A DNA stretch of 64,000 nucleotides from Planctomycetota bacterium (GTDB taxonomy: Bacteria > Planctomycetota > Phycisphaerae > Phycisphaerales > UBA1924), in the NCBI GenBank assembly GCA_018968885.1, contig JAGWZK010000001.1, positions 186,001-250,000 of the forward strand, in the 5' to 3' direction. Position 1 is the stretch's first letter. Each line of letters begins with the position of its first letter. Position numbers and translations under genes: made by a program. Shown here piece by piece: positions 1 through 8,642 of this stretch. Below the pieces are notes generated by a model. The model did no database searches. It saw only the letters and a program-made list of their open reading frames with translations, and was not told the origin of the DNA.

Positions 1-2
1 CA

Positions 3-224
3 CCGGGTGCGGCTTCCACGATACCCGCTCAGGTTCTGATGCTCAGTGGCGAGAATGACCCCATCATTCCTCTCGCCAACGCACGGCGACTGAGCACGCT
101 CTTTGCGCAGCGGGGTGACCGTGTGCAGCATGACGTGTTACCAACAGGACATCAGTTGACACCTCAGGATCTCGCTCTTGCCACATCGTGGTTGCAGGGT
201 GATCAGCGCCGTACGGTGTGGTAG
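3..224 (+). CDS. Alpha/beta hydrolase, C-terminal fragment (cut by window edge)
   Basis: The reading frame is open from the first bases of the window to a TAG at 222-224, giving 73 residues. It reads PAQVLMLSGENDPIIPLANA... and ends in GHQLTPQDLALATSWL. This is the last part of a phospholipase/carboxylesterase-type alpha/beta hydrolase: the Asp of GENDPIIP fits the acid, and the His of GHQL fits the base, of a Ser-His-Asp triad. The nucleophile elbow lies outside the window, so substrate cannot be inferred. Its last bases come within about 15 nt of the following MFS gene, which suggests co-transcription. Confidence 0.7.
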   Translation, partial: PGAASTIPAQVLMLSGENDPIIPLANARRLSTLFAQRGDRVQHDVLPTGHQLTPQDLALATSWLQGDQRRTVW

Positions 225-238
225 GAGAAACACGCGGC

Positions 239-1957
239 GTGAGTGAACCTGAAGGCACAACTTCAACACAGACCCATCGCCCCGGCGCGCTGGCTCCGCT
301 GGCGCGACCGGTCTTTCGCTGGCTTTGGATCGCGGCACTGGCCTCCAACATCGGCACGTGGGCCAATGAAGTTGGTGTTGGCTGGGAAATGACCACCCTG
401 ACCAAAGAGATGTCGGCGGGGCGGGCGTCGATGCTGGTCGCGTTGATTCAGGTGGCAGCGAGCTTGCCATCGTTCCTGTTGGCGATGCCTGCGGGGGCGT
501 TGGCGGATGTGCTGGACCGCCGCCGCATGATGATCTTCTGGCAGGTCTTCGCGCTTGGCGGCGCGGCGTTTCTGGCGATCACCACGTTTGCTGGCATTGC
601 ATCACCCGTGACACTGATCATGGGAACAGCATTGCTCGGCATCGGTGCAGCGATGACCAATCCTGCGTATCAGACCGCGATGGCGGATCTGGTGCCCCGC
701 GAAGAGCTGCCCAGCGCATCGGCCCTGAACTCGGTTTCGCTGAATCTTTCGCGTGCCACTGGCCCAGCCCTTGGCGGCTTGGTTGTGGCTGCGGTGGGGG
801 CCTGGGCTGTCTTTGCCCTCAATGCTCTGAGCTTTGTGGGGTTCATCGTGGTGCTGTGGTGGTGGCGCATGCAACCTCGGGCCAGCAGCGCGCCGACGGA
901 ACGATTTCTTGGCGCTTTGAAGGCGGGTGTGCGATATGTGCGCTACTCGCACCCGGCCCACGCCGTGCTGGTGCGCACCGCGAGTTACGTGCTTCCGGCC
1001 AGTGCACTGTGGGCGTTGATGCCCCTGCTGGCCAGAAACGAATTGGGAATGACTGCCAAGGGGTACGGAGTGCTTCTTGGTGCTCTGGGCGCAGGAGCGG
1101 TGACAGGCGCTGCTGTGCTGCCACGCATCCGCCGTGTGATCAATGAGGGTCGCATCAAACTCGTGGCCGTGTTGATCTACGCACTGGCGATGGCGATGCT
1201 GGGTGCGCTGGCCACGTTGGTGGACTCTGCCGCGACATGGCGTGTTCCTGCGGCGATCGGTGTCATGTTCTTTGCCGGCTGCTGCTGGCTCACCATGGTC
1301 ACTCTTGTGAATGTTGCGGCGCAGACCAGCAGCCCCGGTTGGGTACGAGCCCGCGTCTTTGCCTGCTATCTCACTGTTCACTTTGGAGCGTTGACAGCAG
1401 GATCACTGGTGTGGGGACAGGTGGCCGCCTTGTGGAATGTGCCGATCGCACTCTGGGTGGCAGCAGGCGCGATGGCGTTAGGCGCTGCGACCATGACCCG
1501 CTGGCCCCTGCCGCAGGTTCGCGCTGACGACTTTGGCCGCAGTGATCACTGGTTGCCGCCGAGTGTTTCTGGCCAGATCGATCCGGAGGCCGGTCCGGTG
1601 GTGATCACGGTGGAGTATCGCGTGATTCCCGCTCGCGCGGCGGAGTTCCGTCAGGCCATGGATGCCGTCGCCCAGACCCGCTATCGCGATGGGGCGGTGA
1701 CGTGGTTGCTCACCCAGGACACTGAAGATCAACACAAGTGGCTGGAGGTCTTCATTTGTGAGACCTGGGGCGAGCACCTTCGCCAGCATGATCGCGTCAC
1801 AGTCGCAGATCGGGAAATTCAGCAGTTTGCTCACAGCTTCCACACCGGGTCGGAACGCCCCAAGGTGGGCCACTTTGTTGCGCCACTTGCGCCGGGTGCC
1901 GCCGCGACAGCTTTGGAGAGTGCCCCATCGTCGGCAGTGAACCGGCAGACGGTGTAG
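239..1957 (+). CDS. MFS transporter of the MFS_3 (EntS-like) type with C-terminal monooxygenase-like domain
   Basis: About 572 residues. Residues 1-410 form a twelve-helix major facilitator opening with PLARPVFRWLWIAALASNIGTWANEVGVGWEM, the pattern of the MFS_3 'transmembrane secretion effector' family that includes the enterobactin exporter EntS. The last ~110 residues (GPVVITVEYRVIPARAAEFRQAM... to ...RPKVGHFVAP) look like the antibiotic-biosynthesis-monooxygenase (ferredoxin-like) domain often fused to this family. I prefer the GTG at 239 over the GTG at 218 because AGGAG at 223-227 sits about 11 nt upstream of 239. Probably an exporter of a small molecule; the substrate is not visible. 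It follows the partial hydrolase closely. Confidence 0.85.
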   Translation: MSEPEGTTSTQTHRPGALAPLARPVFRWLWIAALASNIGTWANEVGVGWEMTTLTKEMSAGRASMLVALIQVAASLPSFLLAMPAGALADVLDRRRMMIFWQVFALGGAAFLAITTFAGIASPVTLIMGTALLGIGAAMTNPAYQTAMADLVPREELPSASALNSVSLNLSRATGPALGGLVVAAVGAWAVFALNALSFVGFIVVLWWWRMQPRASSAPTERFLGALKAGVRYVRYSHPAHAVLVRTASYVLPASALWALMPLLARNELGMTAKGYGVLLGALGAGAVTGAAVLPRIRRVINEGRIKLVAVLIYALAMAMLGALATLVDSAATWRVPAAIGVMFFAGCCWLTMVTLVNVAAQTSSPGWVRARVFACYLTVHFGALTAGSLVWGQVAALWNVPIALWVAAGAMALGAATMTRWPLPQVRADDFGRSDHWLPPSVSGQIDPEAGPVVITVEYRVIPARAAEFRQAMDAVAQTRYRDGAVTWLLTQDTEDQHKWLEVFICETWGEHLRQHDRVTVADREIQQFAHSFHTGSERPKVGHFVAPLAPGAAATALESAPSSAVNRQTV

Positions 1958-1982
1958 GCGTGCTGCGGAGTACACTGGGCCG

Positions 1983-2822
1983 ATGAATCAGCAGCATGCA
2001 AGTGCACCAGCGGTCCCCAAGGCGTGGACCAAGTGGTTCCTGGGCGCATCACTGATCGCCGCGATCGGCGGCGTGATCGGATTGTGGCTGCACGGCGCGA
2101 TTCCGCAGGACCCTCATTATCACTGTTTTGCCGATGGGCGCGCGTGGCTGGGCATTCCCAACTTTGCTGATGTGATGTCAAACCTGCCGTTTGTGGTCTT
2201 TGGCGTGATGGGCTTGGTCTGGGTTTTTACAAAAGCCGTGCGACTGGCTCTGGCAGAGACCGAGCGTGCGGCATGGGCCATCTTCTTTGTCGGCGTGTTT
2301 CTCACTGGCTTCGGTTCGGGGTATTACCACTGGGCTCCGTCCAACGCCACACTGGTGTGGGATCGCATTCCCATGGCGATCTCCTTTGCCGGTTTGGTGG
2401 CGGCATTGGTCGCCGATCGCCTTTCGCTGAAAGCCGCGGCGTGGTTACTGATGCCGCTGGCGGCAGCGGGCGTGGCGAGTGTTTTCTATTGGGACTACAC
2501 CGAACGTGCAGGTCGTGGCGACCTGCGTCCCTACGCCATCGTGCAATTCGCGCCGCTCGTGATGATCCCTTCCGTGGCTGTTGCATTCAAGGGGCGATGG
2601 ATTCGCACCGGCACGCTCATGCACGCCCTGGCGTGGTATGTCGCAGCCAAGGTGCTCGAAGCACTCGATCACCAGGTATTTGATCTCTTGACTGTGAATG
2701 GCATCGCGCTGGTGAGTGGTCACTCACTCAAGCACATCGCGGCATCCATCGGACCCCTGGTGATCCTGCTGGGGCTCAAACGAGCGGTGGCTCACCCCGT
2801 GTCCGATCAACCTTCGAGATAG
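1983..2822 (+). CDS. Ceramidase-like (CREST superfamily) integral membrane hydrolase
   Basis: 279 residues with about seven hydrophobic segments. Near the N-terminus it has YHCFADGRAWLGIPNFADVMSNLPF, then GSGYYHWAPSNATLVWDRIPM, and near the C-terminus HSLKHIAASIG. These His/Asp/Ser motifs are typical of bacterial alkaline (phyto)ceramidase-like proteins, whose clustered His and Asp bind a catalytic zinc inside the membrane. Whether the substrate is really a ceramide is an inference from the family. The ATG at 1983 lies 25 nt after the MFS stop, so the two probably share a transcript. Its 3' end overlaps the end of the convergent speA by 16 nt. Confidence 0.75.
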   Translation: MNQQHASAPAVPKAWTKWFLGASLIAAIGGVIGLWLHGAIPQDPHYHCFADGRAWLGIPNFADVMSNLPFVVFGVMGLVWVFTKAVRLALAETERAAWAIFFVGVFLTGFGSGYYHWAPSNATLVWDRIPMAISFAGLVAALVADRLSLKAAAWLLMPLAAAGVASVFYWDYTERAGRGDLRPYAIVQFAPLVMIPSVAVAFKGRWIRTGTLMHALAWYVAAKVLEALDHQVFDLLTVNGIALVSGHSLKHIAASIGPLVILLGLKRAVAHPVSDQPSR

Positions 2823-4798
2823 GTATACCCCTCAAGGCCATCGTCATAGAACTTCAGCAAGCTGGCGCCCTCGGCCAGAGTCAGTCGCCCCTGGCGGCAC
2901 GCTGCTTCGATATCCAGACGCATGGCTCGCTTCATATCCGGAATGTCGTACTGCACATATTGCAGAACTTCCTCGACGGTGTCACCCTCGATGACCTCGT
3001 CGATCTCCCACGAACCATTCTCAGAGAAAGAAACGTGCACGGCGTGCGTGTCGCCCAAGAGGTTGTGCAAGTCGCCGAGAATCTCTTGATACGCGCCCAG
3101 CAGGAAGACGCCCAGGTAATACGGCTCGCACCCTTGGCCTTCACCGGGAAGGTCTTTGAGCTCGTGCAGTTCCAGAGTCTTCTTATCGATGCGCTTGTCG
3201 ACAAAGTGATCGATCTTGCCATCCGAATCGCAGGTGATGTCGGCGAGAATGGCCTGACGTGTCGGGTGCTCATTCAGCCGGTGAATCGGGCAGATGGGGA
3301 AGAGCTGATCAATCGCCCAGCTGTCGGGCATGCTCTGAAAGAGCGAGAAATTGCAGAAATAGATATCGCTGAGCAGCTCCGGCAGGGCCTCGAACTCATC
3401 GGGGAGTTCACCCTTCTTGCTGGCACGTTCCAACAGTTTGTGACCAAGAGCCCAGAAGACCTGCTCCGCCGCAGCGCGCATGCGCAGCGACATGTACCCA
3501 AGCGAGAAAAGACTCATCGCCTCATCGCGCGCCTGGGTGGCATCGTGATACGCCTCGACGAGGTTGCGATCTGTGAGATTGCGATAGGCATCCAGCAGAT
3601 CAATCACGGGTTGTGGCGGCTCTGTCTCGGCCTTCAGCTCTCGCTCAATCGCCTCGATATCAGGATTCGATTCAAACTTGCTGCACCCCAGCACGTCCAT
3701 CACCAGCACGCTGGAATACGCCGTCATGGCGCGCCCGGATTCCGAAACGATCATCGGGTGCGGCACCTTGGCATCGTCGCACACGCTCTTGATGCGATAC
3801 ACCACATCGCTGGCGTATTCCGCCACGGTGTAATTGATGCTGCTCGACCACGCGGATTGTGAGCCGTCGTAATCCACGCCCATGCCGCCACCGATGTCCA
3901 GCATCGACAGCCCTGCACCCATCTTGACCAACTCGCAGTAGATGTGCGTCAATTCGTTGACGGCGTTCTTGAAAACGCGGATATCGTACAACTGACTGCC
4001 GACATGGCAGTGCAAGAGATTCAGACAATCCAGCATGTTGTGCTTCTTCAGATACTCCACCGCCTGAAGCACTTCAGAGATAAACAAGCCAAACTTTGAT
4101 CTCGCGCCTGCGCTGGATTCCCAACGCCCCGCGCCGCGGCTGGAGAGCTTCACCCGCAGGCCAATCTTCGGACGCACGCCGTATTGCTTGGCGTGCTTGA
4201 CGATCAGTTCCAACTCAGTCCACTTCTCGACCACGGGAATGATGTTGCGCCCCAGTTTGGTCGCCAGCATCACAGTCTCGATGAACTCATCATCCTTGAA
4301 GCCGTTGCAGATGATGGGCATGCCATTCACGCCCGGACCGCCAGCCACCGCCGACAAGCCCAGCACTGCGATCAACTCCGGCTTGGAGCCGGCCTCAAGG
4401 CCGAAGTTCAGCTTCACCGCCAGCGACGCGATCTCTTCGCAGATGTGACGCTGCTGATTCACCTTGATGGGGTACACGCAGGAATATCCACCGGCGTACT
4501 GCTGCTCGGCCATGGCATCATCAAACGACTTGCGAATCTCGCGCAGACGATGATCAAGTATGTCGTTGAATCGCAGCAGGACGGGCGTGTGCACGCCGCG
4601 CTCGCGCAGGCCGTCGATCACTTCTTTCAGATCGATCTGCCGTGCCGGATCTTTGGTCGGCATGACCGTGACATGCCCGGTGGCATTCACGCTCACATAG
4701 CCCTTGCCCCAATCGGGAATGCCGTAGAGCTGGGCCGAATCAGAACTGGTCCACTGACCGTGGAGAAAACTGGATCGCGAGGAGGAGATGGTGGCCAT
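2807..4798 (-). CDS. speA: Biosynthetic arginine decarboxylase
   Basis: 663 residues, the normal length for the large biosynthetic SpeA. It converts arginine to agmatine and CO2, the first step of the agmatine route to putrescine. The pyridoxal-phosphate lysine is K112 in YSCVYPIKVNQQ. Other family blocks are GLEAGSKPELIAVL, IGLRVKLSSRGAGRWESSAG, LHCHVGSQL and LDIGGGMGVDYDGSQSAWSSSINYT. The end (EEVLQYVQYD... GLEGYTYLEG) is the typical SpeA C-terminus. Transcribed alone on the minus strand; no agmatinase or agmatine deiminase gene is visible in the window. The stop overlaps the convergent ceramidase-like gene by 16 nt, so neither unit has room for its own terminator there. Confidence 0.96.
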   Translation of the reverse strand: MATISSSRSSFLHGQWTSSDSAQLYGIPDWGKGYVSVNATGHVTVMPTKDPARQIDLKEVIDGLRERGVHTPVLLRFNDILDHRLREIRKSFDDAMAEQQYAGGYSCVYPIKVNQQRHICEEIASLAVKLNFGLEAGSKPELIAVLGLSAVAGGPGVNGMPIICNGFKDDEFIETVMLATKLGRNIIPVVEKWTELELIVKHAKQYGVRPKIGLRVKLSSRGAGRWESSAGARSKFGLFISEVLQAVEYLKKHNMLDCLNLLHCHVGSQLYDIRVFKNAVNELTHIYCELVKMGAGLSMLDIGGGMGVDYDGSQSAWSSSINYTVAEYASDVVYRIKSVCDDAKVPHPMIVSESGRAMTAYSSVLVMDVLGCSKFESNPDIEAIERELKAETEPPQPVIDLLDAYRNLTDRNLVEAYHDATQARDEAMSLFSLGYMSLRMRAAAEQVFWALGHKLLERASKKGELPDEFEALPELLSDIYFCNFSLFQSMPDSWAIDQLFPICPIHRLNEHPTRQAILADITCDSDGKIDHFVDKRIDKKTLELHELKDLPGEGQGCEPYYLGVFLLGAYQEILGDLHNLLGDTHAVHVSFSENGSWEIDEVIEGDTVEEVLQYVQYDIPDMKRAMRLDIEAACRQGRLTLAEGASLLKFYDDGLEGYTYLEG

Positions 4799-5164
4799 CG
4801 TGTGTGTGCCGCAGAGTCGCGGCTTGCATTGCGCTCAACGGATCGTCGCTTGGCTTGTGTGGCCAAAGCGAGCTTCCGTGGCTGTGCGAACTGGTCAGGG
4901 CGTCTGACCATGGTGGCGGGTTTGGCTTATTCGCACGTCCATCCCGGCGCCTGGCCATCCATGAAGGCCGCCGAGGTGGTCCTGCTCTGTCCGCCGCCGG
5001 GCGACGCCTTGCCCAACGCGAACCGATGCCGTAACCGCCGGATAGAAGGTTATCGACTTTTTTGCTCCAGACAAGAGCGCGAGGCGCACCTTTGGCCGGA
5101 AAAGTTTCCGCTTGCCCCTCTTCACACTTGCTTAGTGCATCGCCAGTGTGGGGCCAGTGTTCAG
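4799..5164. other. Intergenic region between speA and phhA
   Basis: About 366 bases that must hold the speA promoter (minus strand) and the end of the phhA transcript. I see no conserved coding frame, no clear T-tailed hairpin and no recognisable riboswitch. There are only loose inverted repeats, such as the one around ggccggaaaagtttccg near 5095. Confidence 0.4.
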
Positions 5165-6001
5165 CTAGTGTGCCGCGCCCACGCCCAGCACCTGCTCTGC
5201 ATAAGAGTTCATCGCATCGCGCAACTGGGCAAAGGAGTCGAGCACGTAGTAGATCGGCTGGAAGTGGTCAATCTCAAAGTCGGTATTGCACACTTGTTCG
5301 AGGTCAAATGGGCGGCGTTCCGGGATATCACTCTCCAGGGAGTACTTGCTCTCGCCGATCGAGGACATCAGCCCGCTGCCATAGATCTTCAGGCGCCCAT
5401 CCTCGCGAATCAGGCCAAACTCGACGGTGAACCAGAAAAGCCGCCCCAGCCGCTTCACATGAACCTCATCATCGCACATCAGGGCCGCCTTGCCATACGT
5501 CTGCAGAAACTCCGCAAACACCGGATCGGCATGCAGCGGCACATGCCCGTACACATCATGGAAAATGTCCGGCTCTGGCAGGTAATCCAGTTTGTCAAAG
5601 GGGCGAATGGTGATGGTGGTGGGGAACTCACGCCGCGCCAGGCACGCAAAAAAGCTCTTGGCCGGCAGATACCCCGGCACCGGGCGGCTTTGCCACCCCG
5701 TCTTACCCTGCAGCACCTTGTTTACCTCGCTCAGGCGGGGCATGTGCGTCTTGGGCAGATTGAAGGCATCAAACCCTGACAAAAACACGTTGCTGGCTTG
5801 CTCGCGCAGGGTCTCAATCCGCCGCGCATACAGCGCTGCCCACGTCCTGTGATTCTCCTCGGTATACCGGTCCCAGTGCTGAGTGATGTAGAACTTGGTC
5901 GCATCGATCTGATCCGCCGGAAGGTGTGCCCCGGCATCCGCCGCCGCCTGTGCCGCCATCGCCTCGGTGGAATCAATGATTGCGTCGTACTTCTGAACCA
6001 T
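5165..6001 (-). CDS. phhA: Phenylalanine 4-monooxygenase (phenylalanine hydroxylase)
   Basis: 278 residues, the size of single-domain bacterial phenylalanine hydroxylases. It uses tetrahydropterin, Fe(II) and O2 to make tyrosine from phenylalanine. The iron ligands are visible: His148 and His153 in PEPDIFHDVYGHVPLH and Glu194 in RLFWFTVEFGL. PGYLPAKSFFACLARREFPTT and GLMSSIGESKYSL are further family blocks. There is no N-terminal ACT regulatory domain, as expected for the bacterial type. No pterin dehydratase (phhB) lies beside it. The minus-strand DNA upstream has an AT-rich ctatatag stretch near 6057-6066 that could hold its promoter. Confidence 0.95.
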   Translation of the reverse strand: MVQKYDAIIDSTEAMAAQAAADAGAHLPADQIDATKFYITQHWDRYTEENHRTWAALYARRIETLREQASNVFLSGFDAFNLPKTHMPRLSEVNKVLQGKTGWQSRPVPGYLPAKSFFACLARREFPTTITIRPFDKLDYLPEPDIFHDVYGHVPLHADPVFAEFLQTYGKAALMCDDEVHVKRLGRLFWFTVEFGLIREDGRLKIYGSGLMSSIGESKYSLESDIPERRPFDLEQVCNTDFEIDHFQPIYYVLDSFAQLRDAMNSYAEQVLGVGAAH

Positions 6002-6115
6002 GGCATCGCCTCCGGCATCGGTTGCCTTGAGCAGACCACTTTCGGGGTTGGCAACCTCTATATAGATGATACGAACCAGGAGTGTTCGAGGTTGTGGGAG
6101 GAACCAACACGTCTT

Positions 6116-7471
6116 TCAGTGCCTCGAAACAAACGCCTTCCAGGAGTTTTCCTCAGTCAGTGCCTGCGCCGCTGCGATTGACAGAGACTCCGCCGCCACA
6201 CCGTCATTCAGTCCAAGCTCTCCCCGACCCACCGCCGCGGCGATGCTCGCAATCGGATCCGCAGGCACAATCGGGGCATCCGACCCAAACCACAGCAACT
6301 CCCCCGGCTTGCACCCAGCCATCATCATGTCGCGCAATGGTAAAACATGCTCCAACCGATCCGGCAAAGCCCGGGTCAGCACGGGAATGTCATAGATCAG
6401 GTGACACGGCTGCACACTCGCTATCGCGCCCAACGCTGCAAATCGCGGCACTTCGCGCGGATCTACCACCTCACAGTGCTCGATGCGATGGTGAATATCG
6501 GGGGCGATGCGCTCGCTCTTGACGGCCTCGATGGCATTGAGGACCGCACGAACTGCCGCGTCACCAATGGCATGCGTCGCGAGTGCCACTCCGCAACGCT
6601 CCGCGATGCGCACGGCTTCAGTGATCTGTTCGGGTGTCCAGTTCGGCAACCCGCGCGGATGCTCCGCCATCCCATCCACATATGGGTGCAGCATCCAAGC
6701 TGTGCGGCTGTTGAGCGTCCCATCGGCAAAGAGCTTGAACCCCCCCAACCGAACGTGATCGCGCTCCCAACTCTGCCGCGACTTCATGGTTTGGCCAGCT
6801 TCCTCCACCATCGGATAGAGCTCGATATGCATGTCGAGCTCACCGGCATCGGCCATTCGCGCCAACTCTGGCCCAAGCCACGCCGGGCTCTTGAGATCGT
6901 GGGCTTCGACAAACCCCAAAGAGCGAAGATGAGCAAGCGCGGCACGCAGATGCTGAGTGCGTTCCGTGGCACTCGGCTCAGGGACGCTTTTCCAGATCAG
7001 CGATTCCGCAGATTCCAACGCCACACCCGTCAATTCACCCATTTCATCACGCTTGAAGACGCCAGACGAGGGATCGGGCGTCCCTCGATGCACACCAGCA
7101 GCTCCAAGCGCGGCAGAGTTCGCCACCAGTGAGTGAAAATCAAAGGAGCGCACGATGCATGGCCGGTCAGGAAAGACGCGATCAAGGTCTTGTCGCGTCG
7201 GCCAACGCGCATCACTCCATGATTCGATGCGCATGCCGATGGCAATGACCCATTGACGCGATTCATCTGCGCGGAAAGTGGATGAGTTGTCGGTTATCAA
7301 CCCTTCAGCGTTGTGAGTGCAGACTCGCAACGCGTGCAGCATCTCGTCCAGCGAGCGGCACATCGACACATCAATCATCGATAACGCGCGTCCCAGCATG
7401 GGCAAGTGGCAGTGCGCTTCGCGCAATCTCGATGGTCGTGGCAGGGTCAGCATCTCATCCTCACCAATCAA
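6116..7471 (-). CDS. Metal-dependent amidohydrolase, YtcJ-like
   Basis: 451 residues. The first metal-binding motif is EAHCHLPMLGRAL (residues 18-30). Later blocks are IVRSFDFHSLVANSAAL, GFKLFADGTLNSRTAWML, LATHAIGDAAVRAVLNAIE, HHRIEHCEVVDP and LLWFGSDAPIVPADP, the order seen in the amidohydrolase_3 (YtcJ/NfdA-like) family. It starts almost directly at the metal site and lacks much of the N-terminal beta-sandwich usual in that family, so it may be a short version. The substrate is unknown; family members hydrolyse amides or N-formyl groups. Its start overlaps the stop of the upstream gene by 4 nt, so the two are translationally coupled. Confidence 0.8.
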   Translation of the reverse strand: MIGEDEMLTLPRPSRLREAHCHLPMLGRALSMIDVSMCRSLDEMLHALRVCTHNAEGLITDNSSTFRADESRQWVIAIGMRIESWSDARWPTRQDLDRVFPDRPCIVRSFDFHSLVANSAALGAAGVHRGTPDPSSGVFKRDEMGELTGVALESAESLIWKSVPEPSATERTQHLRAALAHLRSLGFVEAHDLKSPAWLGPELARMADAGELDMHIELYPMVEEAGQTMKSRQSWERDHVRLGGFKLFADGTLNSRTAWMLHPYVDGMAEHPRGLPNWTPEQITEAVRIAERCGVALATHAIGDAAVRAVLNAIEAVKSERIAPDIHHRIEHCEVVDPREVPRFAALGAIASVQPCHLIYDIPVLTRALPDRLEHVLPLRDMMMAGCKPGELLWFGSDAPIVPADPIASIAAAVGRGELGLNDGVAAESLSIAAAQALTEENSWKAFVSRH

Positions 7472-8145
7472 AAATCCTGCGCGTTGAGAATTGAAACCGT
7501 CGCGATGCGCGCATCCTCTTCATTCAATCTGGGCTCTTCAAAAGATGCACGCAGCGCGCCCGCGCGGCAACGAATCGTCAACCCCCACTCATCCACCGCA
7601 ACGGCTCGCGCGCCCTTCTGCACACTTCGCGCCAGCGCCGAAGCCAGTCGATCAATCAATTCGGCATGCGCGTTCGCCGCGCGAAGAATCGCCACTTCGC
7701 CGCGCGCAAAAGGATGAGGAATCGCAACCTCATGCGCCTCATACATGCGCCCGCCACAACGCCCCCATTGCACGCGACACTGCATCGCCGCCATCGACAT
7801 GTGGCTCTCACCGTCACGTCCGGCATGCCCCTGCAACGGACCATGCAGCATCTCCCAATGCAGCATCGCGGCATGTCGGGAAGCGTCAATTACTTCAAAA
7901 ACCCCGGAAATCTGCAGGGATCCTGGCCCATCCACAGGCACCCACAAACACGCATCCTGTGCATCCAGCACCTGCCGCGGACCAATCAACACCGGCCACC
8001 CGGTTTCGCGATCGATCGTCATCGTCACGGCGTGGGCCACGTCGTCCGCGAGCGCCACGCCCTGAACATGATCCAGCAATACTCGTCGCGGCAAGACATG
8101 CATTGCCAGGATCATTGGCACCATCACCACGCCTTGAGTGCGCAT
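7468..8145 (-). CDS. Unknown protein, possibly with a DUF2470/FMN-binding-split-barrel-like end
   Basis: 225 residues, no signal peptide, and no family I can name with confidence. The middle (VTMTIDRETGWPVLIGP... GPGSLQISGVFEVID) looks like beta-strands. The C-terminal part (NAHAELIDRLASALARSVQKGARAVAVDEWGLTIRCRAGALRASFEEP) loosely resembles the DUF2470 helix-strand domain found behind pyridoxamine-phosphate-oxidase-like barrels; this is an inference. It overlaps the amidohydrolase by 4 nt and is probably co-expressed with it. The ATG at 8145 directly follows the T-run of a minus-strand terminator (8146-8178), leaving no space for a ribosome site. Internal Met codons such as the one at 8124 are alternatives. 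Confidence 0.6.
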   Translation of the reverse strand: MRTQGVVMVPMILAMHVLPRRVLLDHVQGVALADDVAHAVTMTIDRETGWPVLIGPRQVLDAQDACLWVPVDGPGSLQISGVFEVIDASRHAAMLHWEMLHGPLQGHAGRDGESHMSMAAMQCRVQWGRCGGRMYEAHEVAIPHPFARGEVAILRAANAHAELIDRLASALARSVQKGARAVAVDEWGLTIRCRAGALRASFEEPRLNEEDARIATVSILNAQDF

Positions 8146-8178
8146 AAAAACGACACGGGACCGGCAAGCCGATCCCGT
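8146..8178 (-). terminator. Intrinsic terminator of the lysine-rich micro-gene
   Basis: A ten-pair stem with one G-U pair (8155-8164 with 8169-8178) and a four-base loop. On the minus strand it is followed by GTCG and TTTTT (8150-8146). It lies downstream of the micro-gene at 8334-8402 and directly against the start codon of the next gene. Confidence 0.75.
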
Positions 8179-8333
8179 ATCTCATGTCAGATTGAAAGTT
8201 CGTCTTGAGTGTCGGATGCCAGAACGGATCATCCGAGGAGCGGGCACTTGTGTGTGGGGTCGGCTTTGTTCGCTCTGACTTCTTTGCGTCGCGGGCGTCA
8301 CGCTCCTGTCCGCCTCGCGCTCCGACCCGCCAG

Positions 8334-8402
8334 TTACTTCTTCTTGCTGGCTTTCTTCTTCGAGGTCTTCTTTGCAGCTTTCTTCTTGGCTTTCTTCGCC
8401 AT
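8334..8402 (-). CDS. 22-residue Lys/Ala-rich basic micro-protein
   Basis: ATG at 8402 to TAA at 8334. The product begins MAKKAKKKAAKKTSKKK and has 14 lysines and no acidic residue. A strong ribosome site, AGGAG (minus-strand reading of 8414-8410), lies 7 nt upstream of the ATG. A T-tailed hairpin at 8146-8178 follows on the same strand about 155 nt downstream. The sequence resembles the lysine/alanine tails of bacterial histone-H1-like proteins, so nucleic-acid binding is a plausible role, but there is no globular domain. The opposite strand and other frames give only low-complexity Phe-rich or Glu/Ser-rich shadows. The ribosome site and terminator are my reasons for calling it real. Confidence 0.7.
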   Translation of the reverse strand: MAKKAKKKAAKKTSKKKASKKK

Positions 8403-8642
8403 CTGACAACTCCTTGTCTCGAAACTGTGAGAGAGCCACGCACCGTGCGCGTCCCGCTCACCTGAGGTATATCGGATACAACCTAAACACTTCTTGAGCG
8501 TTCGTCAAGTGCAGGCACCAACTTCGAGGGGGTGAAACATCCCTCAAGAGGTCGTTTGACCATCCTCGAACACCATATTCGCGCTCAACATCACTCCTCT
8601 AGAGTCTCGCTCTCATCATTCTGATCACCTTCGGAGTCAAAC

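Noticed and set aside
2960-5779. Long plus-strand open frames antisense to speA and phhA
   Set aside because: Both antisense frames mirror well-conserved enzymes and have no ribosome sites or recognisable domains. High GC content creates such frames.
8182-8465. Glu/Ser-rich (minus) and Phe-rich (plus) frames over the micro-gene
   Set aside because: They are the same repetitive AAG/AAA codons read in other frames. Only the Lys-rich frame has a correctly spaced AGGAG and a compact stop.
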